Assembly: GCA_963787285.1 (NCBI GenBank)
Contig: CAWBCM010000015.1
Span: forward strand, 1 to 64,000
DNA length: 64,000 nucleotides
Direction: 5' to 3'
Origin: JAHEJN01 sp963787285
GTDB lineage: Bacteria; Actinomycetota; Acidimicrobiia; Acidimicrobiales; JAHEJN01
The translations under genes were made by a program, and so were the position numbers. Shown here in pieces: positions 46,540 to 54,940 of the stretch. Positions within the stretch are counted from its first letter, which is position 1, and each line of letters begins with the position of its first letter. A model generated the notes under the pieces. It was not told the DNA's origin, did no database searches, and saw nothing but the letters and a program-made list of their open reading frames with translations.

Positions 46540-46636
46540 GCGCAGTCGCCGACGGCCGCGATGAAACCTCCCGGCGTCTGCGACGGTCAGATGACCCACG
46601 AGCACATCGCGCGCGCGCGAGGAGACCGAAGTCACG

Positions 46637-47824
46637 ATGATCGCCTACACATTCCCCGGGCAGGGTTCACAGAAACCAGGCATGGGGGCGGCATGGGTCG
46701 ACCATCCCTCGTGGGAAATCGTCGACGACGCCTCGCGCGCCGCGGGTCGCGACCTGGGACAGCTGCTTCTCGAAGCCGATGCCGACGCCCTCAAGGAGAC
46801 CCGGAACTCGCAACTGGCGACCTTCGTCCTCAGCCTCGTCGCCTTCGACGCCGTCACCCGGGTGGGCGTCGAGTCGAACGGATACGCGGGTCACAGCCTC
46901 GGCGAGTACAGCGCCCTGACAGCGTCCGGGGTGGTCGAGTTCGACGACGCCGTCCGGCTCGTCACCGAACGCGGCGAGGCCATGCAGAGCGCGGCCGACG
47001 AGCGGAAGGGCACCATGGCCGCCGTTCTGGGCCTCGACGACGACAGGGTCGACGCCGCCTGCATGCGGGTGGCGGGCGAAGTGTGGGTCGCGAACTTCAA
47101 CGCGCCCGGACAAGTGGTGATTGCCGGTGACCCCGATGCGATCGCCGAGGCGTCCGAGGTCGCGGTCGGCATGGGTGCCAAGAAGGTCATGCCGCTGGCA
47201 GTCGGTGGTGCCTTCCACACGCCGTTCATGGCCTCGGCCCGTGATCGGCTGGCCAAAGCGCTCGACCGCATCGAGTACCGGGCTCCCGATCAGCCGGTGT
47301 ACGCCAACGTCGACGCATCGGCCCACGACGGCTCCCAACACTGGGACGGCCTCCTCAACTCCCAGCTGTGCAGCCCGGTCCGATGGCGCCAGACCATGCA
47401 CAACATGGAGGAGGACGGCTTCATCACCTTCGTCGAGCTCGGCCCGGGCGCAGTGCTCACGGGCATGGCCAAGCGAACCCTCACCCATGCCCAGACGCTC
47501 AAGGTGAACACTCCCGCCGATGTCGACACGCTGCTCGAATCGCTGGCCTCGCCCCACGGAGGAGCCGCCACCGGCCACGACGGCGAGTCACTCTACGCCA
47601 CCGAGCGGCTGGTGGTCACCCACTCGGCCGGGATCTTCCGACCCGTCGACGATCTCCCGCTCGGCTCCACGATCACCGCAGGACATCTCCTCGGTCACGT
47701 GGGCGACGACGAGGTCCGCTCGGCCTTCGACGGTGAGCTGATGGGATACCTGGCCGTCGCCGACGAGCGGGTCAAACCGCGTCAGCCGGTGGCCTGGCTC
47801 CGCTCCCTCGGCGACCCATCGTGA
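46637..47824 (+). CDS. fabD: Malonyl-CoA:ACP transacylase with C-terminal biotinyl/lipoyl-like domain
   Basis: The first ~300 residues are a standard FabD: 'YTFPGQGSQKPGMG', nucleophile Ser87 in 'GHSLGEYSAL', His194 in 'GGAFHTPFM', and 'FITFVELGPGAVLTGM'. FabD usually ends near 310. Here about 70 more residues (323-390) follow: 'LVVTHSAGIFRPVDDLPLG', 'ITAGHLLGHVGDDEV' and 'SAFDGELMGYLAVADERV'. They read like a hammerhead biotinyl/lipoyl domain, but the lysine-bearing hairpin is shortened and no modifiable Lys is present. FabD moves malonyl from CoA to ACP. First enzyme gene of fabD-fabH-fabG-acpP-fabF, overlapping fabH by four bases (GTGA). Confidence 0.9.
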   Translation: MIAYTFPGQGSQKPGMGAAWVDHPSWEIVDDASRAAGRDLGQLLLEADADALKETRNSQLATFVLSLVAFDAVTRVGVESNGYAGHSLGEYSALTASGVVEFDDAVRLVTERGEAMQSAADERKGTMAAVLGLDDDRVDAACMRVAGEVWVANFNAPGQVVIAGDPDAIAEASEVAVGMGAKKVMPLAVGGAFHTPFMASARDRLAKALDRIEYRAPDQPVYANVDASAHDGSQHWDGLLNSQLCSPVRWRQTMHNMEEDGFITFVELGPGAVLTGMAKRTLTHAQTLKVNTPADVDTLLESLASPHGGAATGHDGESLYATERLVVTHSAGIFRPVDDLPLGSTITAGHLLGHVGDDEVRSAFDGELMGYLAVADERVKPRQPVAWLRSLGDPS

Positions 47825-48756
47825 CCGGCGCCCGCATCACCGGCATCGGAACGTCGCTGCCCGACCGGGTGATCACCAACTTCGACCTCGAGAAGACCCT
47901 CGACACCTCCCACGACTGGATCGTCGACCGCACCGGCATCCACCAGCGCCACATCGGTGAGTCGACCACCCAGCTGGGTCTCGAGGCCAGCCAGAAGGCC
48001 CTGGCCATGGCCGGTGTCGATCCGGCCGACCTCGATCTCATCTTGTTCGCCACGACCACCCCCGACAACCTGTTCCCGATCGGTGGTTGCCTCGTCCAGG
48101 ACGCCCTCGGGGCCCATCGTTCCGGCGCGGTCGACCTCAACGCTGCGTGTTCGGGCTTCATGTACGCACTGATCGCCGGGTACGGCTACATCGGCCGCGG
48201 CATCGACAAGGTGCTGGTGATCGGGGCCGAGACGCTGAGTCGGATCGTCGACTGGGACGACCGCTCGACCGCGATCCTCTTCGGCGATGGCGCAGGAGCC
48301 GTCGTGCTCGAGGCCACGACCGACGCCAACGACAGCCTGCTCGGCTGGCACACCGGTTCGAAGGGCTCGGCGGGCAGCATCCTGCGGTGCACCGACATGC
48401 AGAGCCACATCGAGATGGAGGGCAAGGAAGTCTTCCGTCAGGCCGTGCTCGCCATCGAGGAGACCGTGGGCATCACCCTCGATCGCGCCGGGGTCACCGT
48501 CGACGACGTCGACTCTTTCGTGTTCCATCAGGCCAACGTGCGCATCATCGATGCCGCCTGCCGGCGAATCGGCGCCGACCCCGCCAAGGCCGTCAAGATC
48601 ATCCACGACACCGGCAACACGTCGTCGGCATCGATTCCGCTCACCATCGACGAGGGACTCCGCATCGGCGCCATCGCCAACGGCGACACCGTGCTCATGG
48701 CCGGCTTCGGCGCGGGAATGACCTACGCCAGCGCCCTCCTTCGATGGGGTCCATGA
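47821..48756 (+). CDS. fabH: 3-oxoacyl-ACP synthase III
   Basis: A 311-residue thiolase-fold enzyme from GTG 47821: catalytic Cys110 in 'VDLNAACSGFMYAL', His236 in 'DSFVFHQANVRIID', Asn266 in 'IHDTGNTSSASIPL', plus 'WIVDRTGIHQRHI' at the CoA entrance. It condenses an acyl-CoA starter with malonyl-ACP to begin fatty acid synthesis. Overlaps fabD (GTGA) and fabG (ATGA), so translation is coupled. Confidence 0.96.
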   Translation: MTGARITGIGTSLPDRVITNFDLEKTLDTSHDWIVDRTGIHQRHIGESTTQLGLEASQKALAMAGVDPADLDLILFATTTPDNLFPIGGCLVQDALGAHRSGAVDLNAACSGFMYALIAGYGYIGRGIDKVLVIGAETLSRIVDWDDRSTAILFGDGAGAVVLEATTDANDSLLGWHTGSKGSAGSILRCTDMQSHIEMEGKEVFRQAVLAIEETVGITLDRAGVTVDDVDSFVFHQANVRIIDAACRRIGADPAKAVKIIHDTGNTSSASIPLTIDEGLRIGAIANGDTVLMAGFGAGMTYASALLRWGP

Positions 48757-49487
48757 CCGCCGACGCCGCCCCCGCCCGCGTGGCGCTCGTGACCGGCGGA
48801 TCGAGGGGCATCGGCGCCGCCTGTGCTCGGGCACTCGTCGACGCCGGATACCGGGTGGCCGTCACCGCCCGAGGCGAGATCCCCGCCGAGCTCGCCGCCG
48901 GTGGGGTGCTGGGCATCCGCTGCGACATCACCGACAACGCGGCCGTCGACGCCGCGTTCTCCGAGATCGAGGAGAAGCTCGGCCCCGTCGACATCCTGGT
49001 GTCGAACGCCGGAATCACCCGAGACGGCCTCGTCCTTCGCATGTCCGACGAGGACTTCACCGCAGTGATCGACACGAATCTCACCGCCGGTTTCCGGGTC
49101 GCCAAGCGGGCCGTGAAGTCGATGATGCGTGGTCGGTTCGGACGCATCGTGTTCATCTCCTCGGTCGTGGGCTCGATCGGCCAGGCCGGTCAGGCGAACT
49201 ACGCGGCCTCCAAGGCCGGGCTGGTGGGCCTCAGCCGCTCGCTCGCCAAGGAGTTCGCCTCCCGCAACATCACCGTCAACGTCGTCGCCCCGGGCCCGAT
49301 CAGCACCGACATGCTGGGAGAGCTCACCGACAAGCAACGAAGTGCCATCACCGACTCGGTGCCACTCGGTCGCACCGGTACCCCCGAGGAGATCGCCGCG
49401 ACCGTCGCTTTCCTCGTGTCCGACGGCGCGGCCTACATCACCGGCGCGGTGATTCCCGTCGACGGTGGCCTCGGCATGGCAGGCTGA
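48753..49487 (+). CDS. fabG: 3-oxoacyl-ACP reductase
   Basis: ATG 48753 overlaps the fabH stop; ATG 48744 is an alternative. The 244-residue SDR has 'VALVTGGSRGIGAACARAL', 'ILVSNAGITRDGLVLRM', catalytic Ser137 in 'VFISSVVGSIG', Tyr150 and Lys154 in 'ANYAASKAGLVGLSRSL', and 'ITGAVIPVDGGLGMAG' at the end. Reduces 3-oxoacyl-ACP with NADPH. The 'TRDGLVLRM' signature and operon position mark it as FabG rather than another SDR. Confidence 0.96.
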   Translation: MTADAAPARVALVTGGSRGIGAACARALVDAGYRVAVTARGEIPAELAAGGVLGIRCDITDNAAVDAAFSEIEEKLGPVDILVSNAGITRDGLVLRMSDEDFTAVIDTNLTAGFRVAKRAVKSMMRGRFGRIVFISSVVGSIGQAGQANYAASKAGLVGLSRSLAKEFASRNITVNVVAPGPISTDMLGELTDKQRSAITDSVPLGRTGTPEEIAATVAFLVSDGAAYITGAVIPVDGGLGMAG

Positions 49488-49545
49488 CGCCCGTACATTC
49501 ATTCCCGTACCATCCGCAAACACGAACACAACACGGAGTACCACC

Positions 49546-49785
49546 ATGAGCGATGAGCTCTTCACCCGTTTCCAGAAGTGCGCCGTCGAAGTTCTCTCGG
49601 TCGATGCATCCCAGGTCACCAAGGAAGCCAACTTCGCCGACGATCTCGACGCCGACAGCCTCGACCTGGTCGAGCTGGTCATGGCCCTCGAGGAAGAGTT
49701 CGACGTGAGCGTCGAAGAGGAAGAGCTCGAAGGCATCGAGACCATCGGCGCGGCCTACGATCTCATCACCTCGAAGCTGCCGTGA
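49546..49785 (+). CDS. acpP: Acyl carrier protein
   Basis: ATG 49546 follows ACGGAG. The 79-residue acidic protein carries the phosphopantetheine serine Ser38 in 'DDLDADSLDLVELVMALEE' and the helix 'EEEFDVSVEEEELEGIET'. It carries the growing acyl chain. The stop overlaps fabF by four bases (GTGA). A 58-base gap after fabG may allow extra expression of this abundant protein. Confidence 0.97.
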   Translation: MSDELFTRFQKCAVEVLSVDASQVTKEANFADDLDADSLDLVELVMALEEEFDVSVEEEELEGIETIGAAYDLITSKLP

Positions 49786-50966
49786 CCCGTCGCCGCGTCG
49801 TCGTCACCGGCACCGGAGTCGTTGCGTCGTGCGGCATCGGAGTCGACGCATTCTGGGAAGGCCTGCTCGGCACCCAGACGCCCGGAAGCGACCGTTCGGT
49901 GGTCGACTTCGATGCGTCGCGGTACTTCGACAGCCCCAAGGAGTCGCGACGCGCCGATCCGTTCCAGCAGTACGCGCTGGCCGCGGCCGGTGAGGCCCTC
50001 GACCAGAGCGGTCCCCTCACCGCCGATCCGGCGCGCATCGGGTCGCTCGTCGCCACCGGCATCGGCGGCCTGCGATCGCTCGAAGAGCAGGTGAACGTCT
50101 ACAACACCAAAGGCGCACGGCGCGTTTCGCCGTTTCTGGTCCCGATGATGATGGGCAACGCCGGCGCAGCGTCGATCTCGATGCGTTACGGCTTCCAGGG
50201 CCCGTGCGAGACCACGGTGACCGCCTGCGCCGCAGGCACCCACGCGATCGGCAACGCCGCCGACCTCATTCGGTGGGGCCGGGCCGATGCCGTCATCGCC
50301 GGCGGATCCGAAGCGGCCAATACCCCCGTCGGCCAGGCCGGCTTCCGGAACATGACGGCCCTCTCGAACAGCGGCATCTCCCGCCCCTTCGATGCCGACC
50401 GCGACGGCTTCGTCCAGGCCGAGGCCGCCGGAATCCTCGTCCTCGAGGAGCTCGAACTGGCTCGCGAACGCGGGGCGACGATCCTGGCCGAGATCCTCGG
50501 ATCGGCCAACACCGCCGATGCGTATCACATCACCGCTCCGGCACCCGGGGGATCCGGTGCCATCCGGTGCATGGAGGTCGCGCTGGACGACGCCGGCCTC
50601 ACTGCAGCCGACATCGTGCACATCAACGCCCACGGCACCTCGACACCGCTCAACGATGCCGCCGAGGCCGAAGCGGTGGCCAAGGTGTTCGGCACGCCCG
50701 GGCCACCGGTCACCTCGACCAAGGGCATCACCGGCCATGCCCTGGGAGCAGCCGGCGCCATCGAGGCGGTGGCCGTGGTGCTGTCGATGCAACATCGTCT
50801 GATCCCCCCGACCGACGGTCACGTCACCATGGACCCGGAGCTCCCGCCGATCAACCTGGTCGTCGGTGAGCCCCTCGCCTGGGAACCGGGTCCGACCCTG
50901 TCGAACTCCTTCGGTTTCGGCGGCCACAACGGCACGCTGGTGATCGGCCCGCCTCCGACCGACTGA
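49782..50966 (+). CDS. fabF: 3-oxoacyl-ACP synthase II
   Basis: From GTG 49782, 394 residues: catalytic Cys149 in 'TVTACAAGTHAIGNA', His284 in 'HINAHGTSTPLNDAAE', His319 in 'STKGITGHALGAAGAIE', and the C-terminal 'LSNSFGFGGHNGTLV'. It elongates acyl-ACP with malonyl-ACP. Last gene of the fab operon; fabZ converges on it. Confidence 0.96.
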   Translation: MTRRRVVVTGTGVVASCGIGVDAFWEGLLGTQTPGSDRSVVDFDASRYFDSPKESRRADPFQQYALAAAGEALDQSGPLTADPARIGSLVATGIGGLRSLEEQVNVYNTKGARRVSPFLVPMMMGNAGAASISMRYGFQGPCETTVTACAAGTHAIGNAADLIRWGRADAVIAGGSEAANTPVGQAGFRNMTALSNSGISRPFDADRDGFVQAEAAGILVLEELELARERGATILAEILGSANTADAYHITAPAPGGSGAIRCMEVALDDAGLTAADIVHINAHGTSTPLNDAAEAEAVAKVFGTPGPPVTSTKGITGHALGAAGAIEAVAVVLSMQHRLIPPTDGHVTMDPELPPINLVVGEPLAWEPGPTLSNSFGFGGHNGTLVIGPPPTD

Positions 50967-50971
50967 ATCCG

Positions 50972-50988
50972 GCCGGTCGGCCACCGGC
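50972..50988. terminator. Candidate terminator between fabF and fabZ
   Basis: GCCGGT (50972-50977) and ACCGGC (50983-50988) form a short GC-rich hairpin with a five-base loop in the 27-base gap between convergent stops. No T-tract; could serve both directions weakly. Confidence 0.4.
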
Positions 50989-50993
50989 ACCGG

Positions 50994-51422
50994 TCAGAGG
51001 TCGACCATCACGAACATCAGCTCGCAGGAACAGGCCAGTTCCCCGTTCACCGACGCCCGCCCCGACGCCTTGCCGGCGCGAGCCGACATCCGCCCGACGT
51101 CGACTCGCAGGTCGAGGCGATCGCCGGGAAGCACCTGGCGTCGGAACCGGGCCTTGTCGAGACCGCCGAACAGTGCGAGCTTGCCGTCCATCTGCGCATG
51201 GAGGAGCACCGAATACGCACCCAGCTGAGCGATCGACTCGCACTGCAGGACTCCGGGCAAGGTCGGCCGCCCGGGGAAATGGCCGGCGAAGAAGGCTTCG
51301 TCGCCCGTGAGCTGCCAGTATCCCTCTGCGGCCACGCCCGGATCGAGCAGGGTGACCGCATCGAGGAACAGGAACGGCGCTCGATGGGGAATCACTTCGG
51401 TCGGATGGGGGAACTCGGTCAT
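50994..51422 (-). CDS. fabZ: 3-hydroxyacyl-ACP dehydratase FabZ-like
   Basis: ATG 51422 was chosen because the hot-dog domain starts directly after it ('VIPHRAPFLFLDAVTLLDPG'); 28 more in-frame upstream residues look non-coding. Catalytic His48 lies in 'FFAGHFPGRPTLPGVLQCE' and Glu62 in 'ESIAQLGAYSVLL'. The 142-residue length is normal. It dehydrates 3-hydroxyacyl-ACP and completes the elongation cycle encoded by the convergent fab operon. Confidence 0.9.
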   Translation of the reverse strand: MTEFPHPTEVIPHRAPFLFLDAVTLLDPGVAAEGYWQLTGDEAFFAGHFPGRPTLPGVLQCESIAQLGAYSVLLHAQMDGKLALFGGLDKARFRRQVLPGDRLDLRVDVGRMSARAGKASGRASVNGELACSCELMFVMVDL

Positions 51423-51566
51423 ACCTGGCGCCTCAGGAGCGAGTCGGATGCAACGGGCCGACCCTACTGCTCCTGCACCGACGGGGCGGGGGAACCCACC
51501 GACCACGGACGCGACTCGGGGGCCGTGCGGTGACGGCCCCCGAGATCGCGGTCGGTAGAAGCAGGT

Positions 51567-51849
51567 TCAGGCGCTCTTGGCGGCGTTCTTCAGCTTGGCT
51601 CCGGCGCTCATCTTGATGCCCTTGCTGGCGGCGATGTGAATCGACTCGCCGGTCTGGGGGTTGCGGCCCATGCGAGCGGCACGATTGGTGCGCTCGACCG
51701 AGAAATACCCGGAAACGCTGATCTTGCCGCCGCCCTTGGCCACCACATCTTCCATGACGTCGCACAGCGCGCTCGACGGCTGCATCGGCATCGGTCTTCG
51801 AGATGTCGGCCCGCTCAGCGATTGCTGCTACGAGTTCGCTCTTGTTCAT
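51567..51849 (-). CDS. hupB: HU-family DNA-binding protein (one +1 break)
   Basis: ATG 51849 starts 'NKSELVAAIAERADISKTDA', the HU N-terminal helices. After one extra base near 51777 the rest is clean: 'ALCDVMEDVVAKGGGKISVS', the arm 'RMGRNPQTGESIHIAASKG' with the conserved Arg-Asn-Pro tip, and 'SAGAKLKNAAKSA' at the end. The restored 93 residues are a standard HU without the long basic tail of mycobacterial HupB. It bends and packages chromosomal DNA. Confidence 0.9.
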
Positions 51850-52003
51850 GGTGTTTCTCCTTGGTAGTGCCAGATGGCTAAGCGACTGATCCCCACACGT
51901 CCACCGCGGAAACGATGGAAACTACATCCGTGTGATGCGTTGTGAAAATAGCCCGAAATCCAACGATTTGCGCGCATGGGCGCCAAATCGCGCCCGGTGG
52001 TGG

Positions 52004-52384
52004 TCAGCCGGTCGCGTTGATCAGGTGCGTGGCGGCGTTGTCGAAGTAGCCGAGCATGGCCTCCTCGATCTCCTCGGAGAGGCCACCCGAGCGCACCGCC
52101 GCCGCCATGTGCGCGTACCAGGCGTCACGTTCGGCCTTGCGGATCGCGAACGGCATGTGACGCATGCGCAACCGCGGATGACCGCGCTCGTCGCTGTAGG
52201 TGGTGGGCCCACCCCAGTACTGGGCGAGGAACCGGGCCAGATGTTGTTTGGAGTCGGTGAGGTCATCGGGATACAGCGGACGCAGCAGCGAATCACCCAC
52301 GACACCGTCGTAGAACCGGTCGACCAGGGCATCGAACCAGGGTTGACCACCCACGACATCGAACACGGGGCCGGCGGATTCCAC
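52004..52384 (-). CDS. glbO: Group II truncated haemoglobin
   Basis: A 126-residue 2-on-2 globin: B-helix Tyr in 'LVDRFYDGVVGD', 'LARFLAQYWGGPTTYSDERG', proximal His in 'RLRMRHMPFAI', and Trp G8 in 'ERDAWYAHMAAAV', the marks of the TrHbO group. It binds O2 or NO with haem; roles in oxidative and nitrosative stress are known for relatives. Downstream of the anti-sigma gene on the same strand, 57 bases apart. Confidence 0.93.
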   Translation of the reverse strand: MESAGPVFDVVGGQPWFDALVDRFYDGVVGDSLLRPLYPDDLTDSKQHLARFLAQYWGGPTTYSDERGHPRLRMRHMPFAIRKAERDAWYAHMAAAVRSGGLSEEIEEAMLGYFDNAATHLINATG

Positions 52385-52441
52385 GGGTGCTGAGGGTATC
52401 CGGCGACCGCCACCATCGGGCCGGCTCGGCCCGGCCCGCGA

Positions 52442-52735
52442 CTACCGCGCGTAGCCGCGATCACGTACGAACCGCTCGAGACGTTCGACCACTTCGCGAT
52501 CGTGGCCGTACCTCGCCAAGGTCTCTTTCATCGCCCGCCGGGTGGCAATGGCCTCCGTGCAGTCGGGGCACTCGTCGAGGTGACGGTGCACGAGCACCCG
52601 GAACGACTCGGTGATCTCGTCGTCGACGATCGGATCGACGCGCCGGCGGGTACGAAAGTGTCGGAGATAGCGCACGTAGTCGGAACACGGGTTTCTGGGC
52701 CACCATTCCCCCGTCCCCCGTCCCCCGCCCGACAT
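52442..52735 (-). CDS. Zinc-finger anti-sigma factor candidate
   Basis: The C-terminal half is firm: 'FRVLVHRHLDECPDCTEAIA' contains the H-x3-C-x2-C zinc site of the ZAS/zf-HC2 family, followed by helix 'DREVVERLERFVRDRGYAR'. ATG 52735 includes an upstream Cys (in 'NPCSDYVRYLRHF') that completes the ligand set, giving 97 residues; GTG 52675 is a shorter alternative. No membrane segment, so a cytoplasmic redox-type (RsrA-like) factor is possible. It is divergent from the ECF sigma gene with only 18 bases between starts, unlike the usual tandem sigma/anti-sigma arrangement. Confidence 0.65.
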   Translation of the reverse strand: MSGGGRGTGEWWPRNPCSDYVRYLRHFRTRRRVDPIVDDEITESFRVLVHRHLDECPDCTEAIATRRAMKETLARYGHDREVVERLERFVRDRGYAR

Positions 52736-52753
52736 GGATACGATCGGCGACCT

Positions 52754-53317
52754 GTGACCGACCAGCCGCAGCAGCAACCGAGCTCCGATGAGGCGTTCCA
52801 GCAGTACGTGGTGCCCGAGCTCGACGTGCTCTTCCGGGTGGCCATGTCGATCACGCGGAACCGCGCCGATGCCGAGGACGTCGTGCAGGACACGCTCCTG
52901 CGGGCCTACCGGGCCATCGACCGCTTCGACGGCCGTTACCCCCGGGCGTGGCTGCTCACGATTCTGCGCAACGCCCAGATCAACCGCGTCCGTCGCAAGC
53001 GACCCGAGCTGCTTCGCGATCCCGACGCCACCATGGATCGGCTGGCCGACACCTCCGACGAGCGACGAGGAGTCGACGACGAGGTGCTCGACTCCACCTT
53101 CGACGCTGCGGTCGAAGCCGCCTACGACCGATTGCCCGAGAAGTTCCGCAGGGTCATCGAGCTCGTCGACCTCGGCGGGCTGTCCTACCAGGAGAGCGCC
53201 GACATCCTCGGCGTCCCGGTCGGAACGATCATGAGTCGCCTTCATCGGGCACGGGGCCGAATGCGCACCGACATCGAGGCTGCGGGCATCACGAGCGCCC
53301 ATGGCCGATCGGACTGA
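52754..53317 (+). CDS. ECF-type RNA polymerase sigma factor
   Basis: From GTG 52754, 187 residues. Region 2 reads 'LDVLFRVAMSITRNRADAED', then 'VVQDTLLRAYRAIDRFDG' and 'YPRAWLLTILRNAQINRVRR'. Region 4 reads 'LPEKFRRVIELVDLGGLSYQ', then 'ESADILGVPVGTIMSRLHRA'. It looks like the SigR/SigE group that controls redox or envelope stress. The neighbours (anti-sigma candidate, haemoglobin, disulfide oxidoreductase) fit a redox theme. Its end overlaps the convergent flavoprotein gene by 29 bases. Confidence 0.9.
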   Translation: MTDQPQQQPSSDEAFQQYVVPELDVLFRVAMSITRNRADAEDVVQDTLLRAYRAIDRFDGRYPRAWLLTILRNAQINRVRRKRPELLRDPDATMDRLADTSDERRGVDDEVLDSTFDAAVEAAYDRLPEKFRRVIELVDLGGLSYQESADILGVPVGTIMSRLHRARGRMRTDIEAAGITSAHGRSD

Positions 53318-54686
53318 AGGCGGCCTGGTCACCCCGACGCGCCGGGCGAGCCCTCCGACCCTCGACCTCCACGAACAGCTGGGCGACGGCCTTCTGGATA
53401 CCGATCGACCATGTCGGGTAGGCGTGCACCGTTTGGGCCAGGCGACCCGCGAACATGTTGGTGCGGATGGCCAGAGTGGGCTCGTGGATCATCTCACCGG
53501 CTCGACCGCCCACGATGGTCGCGCCCACGACCTTCCCACCGGCTGCGTTCCTCAGCACGGTGCGCGGTGCGACGATGATCTTCACGAATCCCTCGACCCG
53601 ACCAGCGGTGACCGCACGATCGTTCTCCCCCATCGGCAGTTCGACCACACGGGCCCCTCGGGGCGCGTCGCGCTCGATCACGCCGACGTGGGCCACCTCG
53701 GGGTCGGTGAAGGTCACCCACGGGATGGCCCCCGGGTCGAAGCGATGTCGCCCGAATCGCTGGGTGATGTTCCAGCCGGCCAGCCGACCCATCTCGTCGG
53801 CGGCGTGGGTGAACGGCAACTTCGAGGTGACGTCGCCGACCGCCCAGACATGGGGCGCCGAGGTGGCCAGGCGGTCGTTGGTGGCGATGTGGCCGCCTGA
53901 CTCGACCTTCACGCCGGCCACGTCCAAGCCGAGATCGGCGGTGTTCGGCACTCGACCCGTGGCCACCAGGACGTCGGAGACCACGACCGTCTCGCCGCCG
54001 ACGGTGATGGCCACACCGTCCGCGGACCGGGCGGAGGCCGAGACCGCGGCGCCCGTGCACACATCGACGCCATCGGCGACGAGCGCGGCCTCGACGATGG
54101 CTGATGCCTCCGGCTCTTCTCGACCCAGGAGCCGGTCGGTCATCTCGTAGAGGGTGACCGAAACGCCGAGGCGAGCCATCGCCTGGGCCATCTCGCACCC
54201 GATCGGACCGCCGCCCAGGATGGCGAGCGAGTCCGGTCGACGCTCGAGATCCCAGAGGTTCTCGCTGGTGAGCGGACCAACGCCGGCCAGTCCGGCGACC
54301 GGCGGCAGCCCGGGCCGGGCTCCCGTGGCCACCACGATGTCCCCGGCGGTGATGCGCCGGGAATCGACCGTCACGGCGCCGCCACCGGCAAGGCGACCAC
54401 GGCCCTCGATCACGTCGATGCCCTCGCTGCGCAGAACGGTGGCCGACTCGGTGGCGGCGATGTGGGCGACGACCTCGCGGACGGCCTTCATGGCCTCGTC
54501 GAAGCTCGCCCCCTTTGCCGCCGACTCGAGCAGCGTCTTGGACGGGACGCAACCGGTGAACGTGCAGTCACCGCCGATGGGGCCGTCGGTCACCATCGCG
54601 ACCGATCGGCCGGCCCATTTCGCCGTTCGGGCCGCGCTCAGTCCACCGGCGCCGCCGCCGATCACCACCACGTCGTAGTCAGCCAT
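53289..54686 (-). CDS. MerA-like FAD/NAD(P) disulfide oxidoreductase
   Basis: A 465-residue flavoprotein: FAD motif 'DVVVIGGGAGGLSAARTAKW', redox-active cysteines in 'GGDCTFTGCVPSKT', NAD(P) motif 'LAILGGGPIGCEMAQAMARL', and FAD motif 'HVWAVGDVTSK'. The C-terminal dimer interface reads 'TVHAYPTWSIGIQKAVAQLF', so the His-Glu pair of lipoamide and glutathione reductases is replaced, as in MerA-like relatives. There is no N-terminal metal domain or C-terminal Cys pair, so true mercury reduction is unlikely. About 29 bases overlap the convergent sigma gene. Confidence 0.85.
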   Translation of the reverse strand: MADYDVVVIGGGAGGLSAARTAKWAGRSVAMVTDGPIGGDCTFTGCVPSKTLLESAAKGASFDEAMKAVREVVAHIAATESATVLRSEGIDVIEGRGRLAGGGAVTVDSRRITAGDIVVATGARPGLPPVAGLAGVGPLTSENLWDLERRPDSLAILGGGPIGCEMAQAMARLGVSVTLYEMTDRLLGREEPEASAIVEAALVADGVDVCTGAAVSASARSADGVAITVGGETVVVSDVLVATGRVPNTADLGLDVAGVKVESGGHIATNDRLATSAPHVWAVGDVTSKLPFTHAADEMGRLAGWNITQRFGRHRFDPGAIPWVTFTDPEVAHVGVIERDAPRGARVVELPMGENDRAVTAGRVEGFVKIIVAPRTVLRNAAGGKVVGATIVGGRAGEMIHEPTLAIRTNMFAGRLAQTVHAYPTWSIGIQKAVAQLFVEVEGRRARPARRGDQAAFSPIGHGRS

Positions 54687-54701
54687 GAAACGAACGACTC
54701 C

Positions 54702-54893
54702 TCAGTGGATGGTCCGGACGCCGAACCAACCGAGGTTGACCATCACCAGACCGAGAACGAACTGCCGGATCTCTTTCGGTTGACGCCATACCGCGGTGAT
54801 GGCAACCACCCAGACGACGCCCATGACCGCCCACTGGATGAAGACCACCCGGTCGGTCTTCGGCAACAGCAGGTCGAGAAAGAAGTCGCTCAC
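54702..54893 (-). CDS. Small two-helix membrane protein
   Basis: The 63-residue protein has two hydrophobic stretches ('VVFIQWAVMGVVWVVAITAV' and 'FVLGLVMVNLGWFGVR'). No family recognised. It lies between trpA and the flavoprotein on the same strand, 47 bases after trpA, so it may be the tail of the his-trp transcript. Confidence 0.6.
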   Translation of the reverse strand: MSDFFLDLLLPKTDRVVFIQWAVMGVVWVVAITAVWRQPKEIRQFVLGLVMVNLGWFGVRTIH

Positions 54894-54940
54894 GAGCTCA
54901 GAACCCGTTCGGCTCGGAAACGATTCCGCCGGCGCGGACC

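Noticed and set aside
45880..46635. Minus-strand frames across 46300 such as 'ARVAELADAGDSKSPDL'
   Set aside because: Spurious translations through tRNA-Leu(CAA).
53289..54686. True mercuric reductase and a mercury-resistance operon
   Set aside because: There is no merR, merT or merP, no metal-binding N-domain and no C-terminal cysteine pair; only the flavoprotein core is MerA-like.
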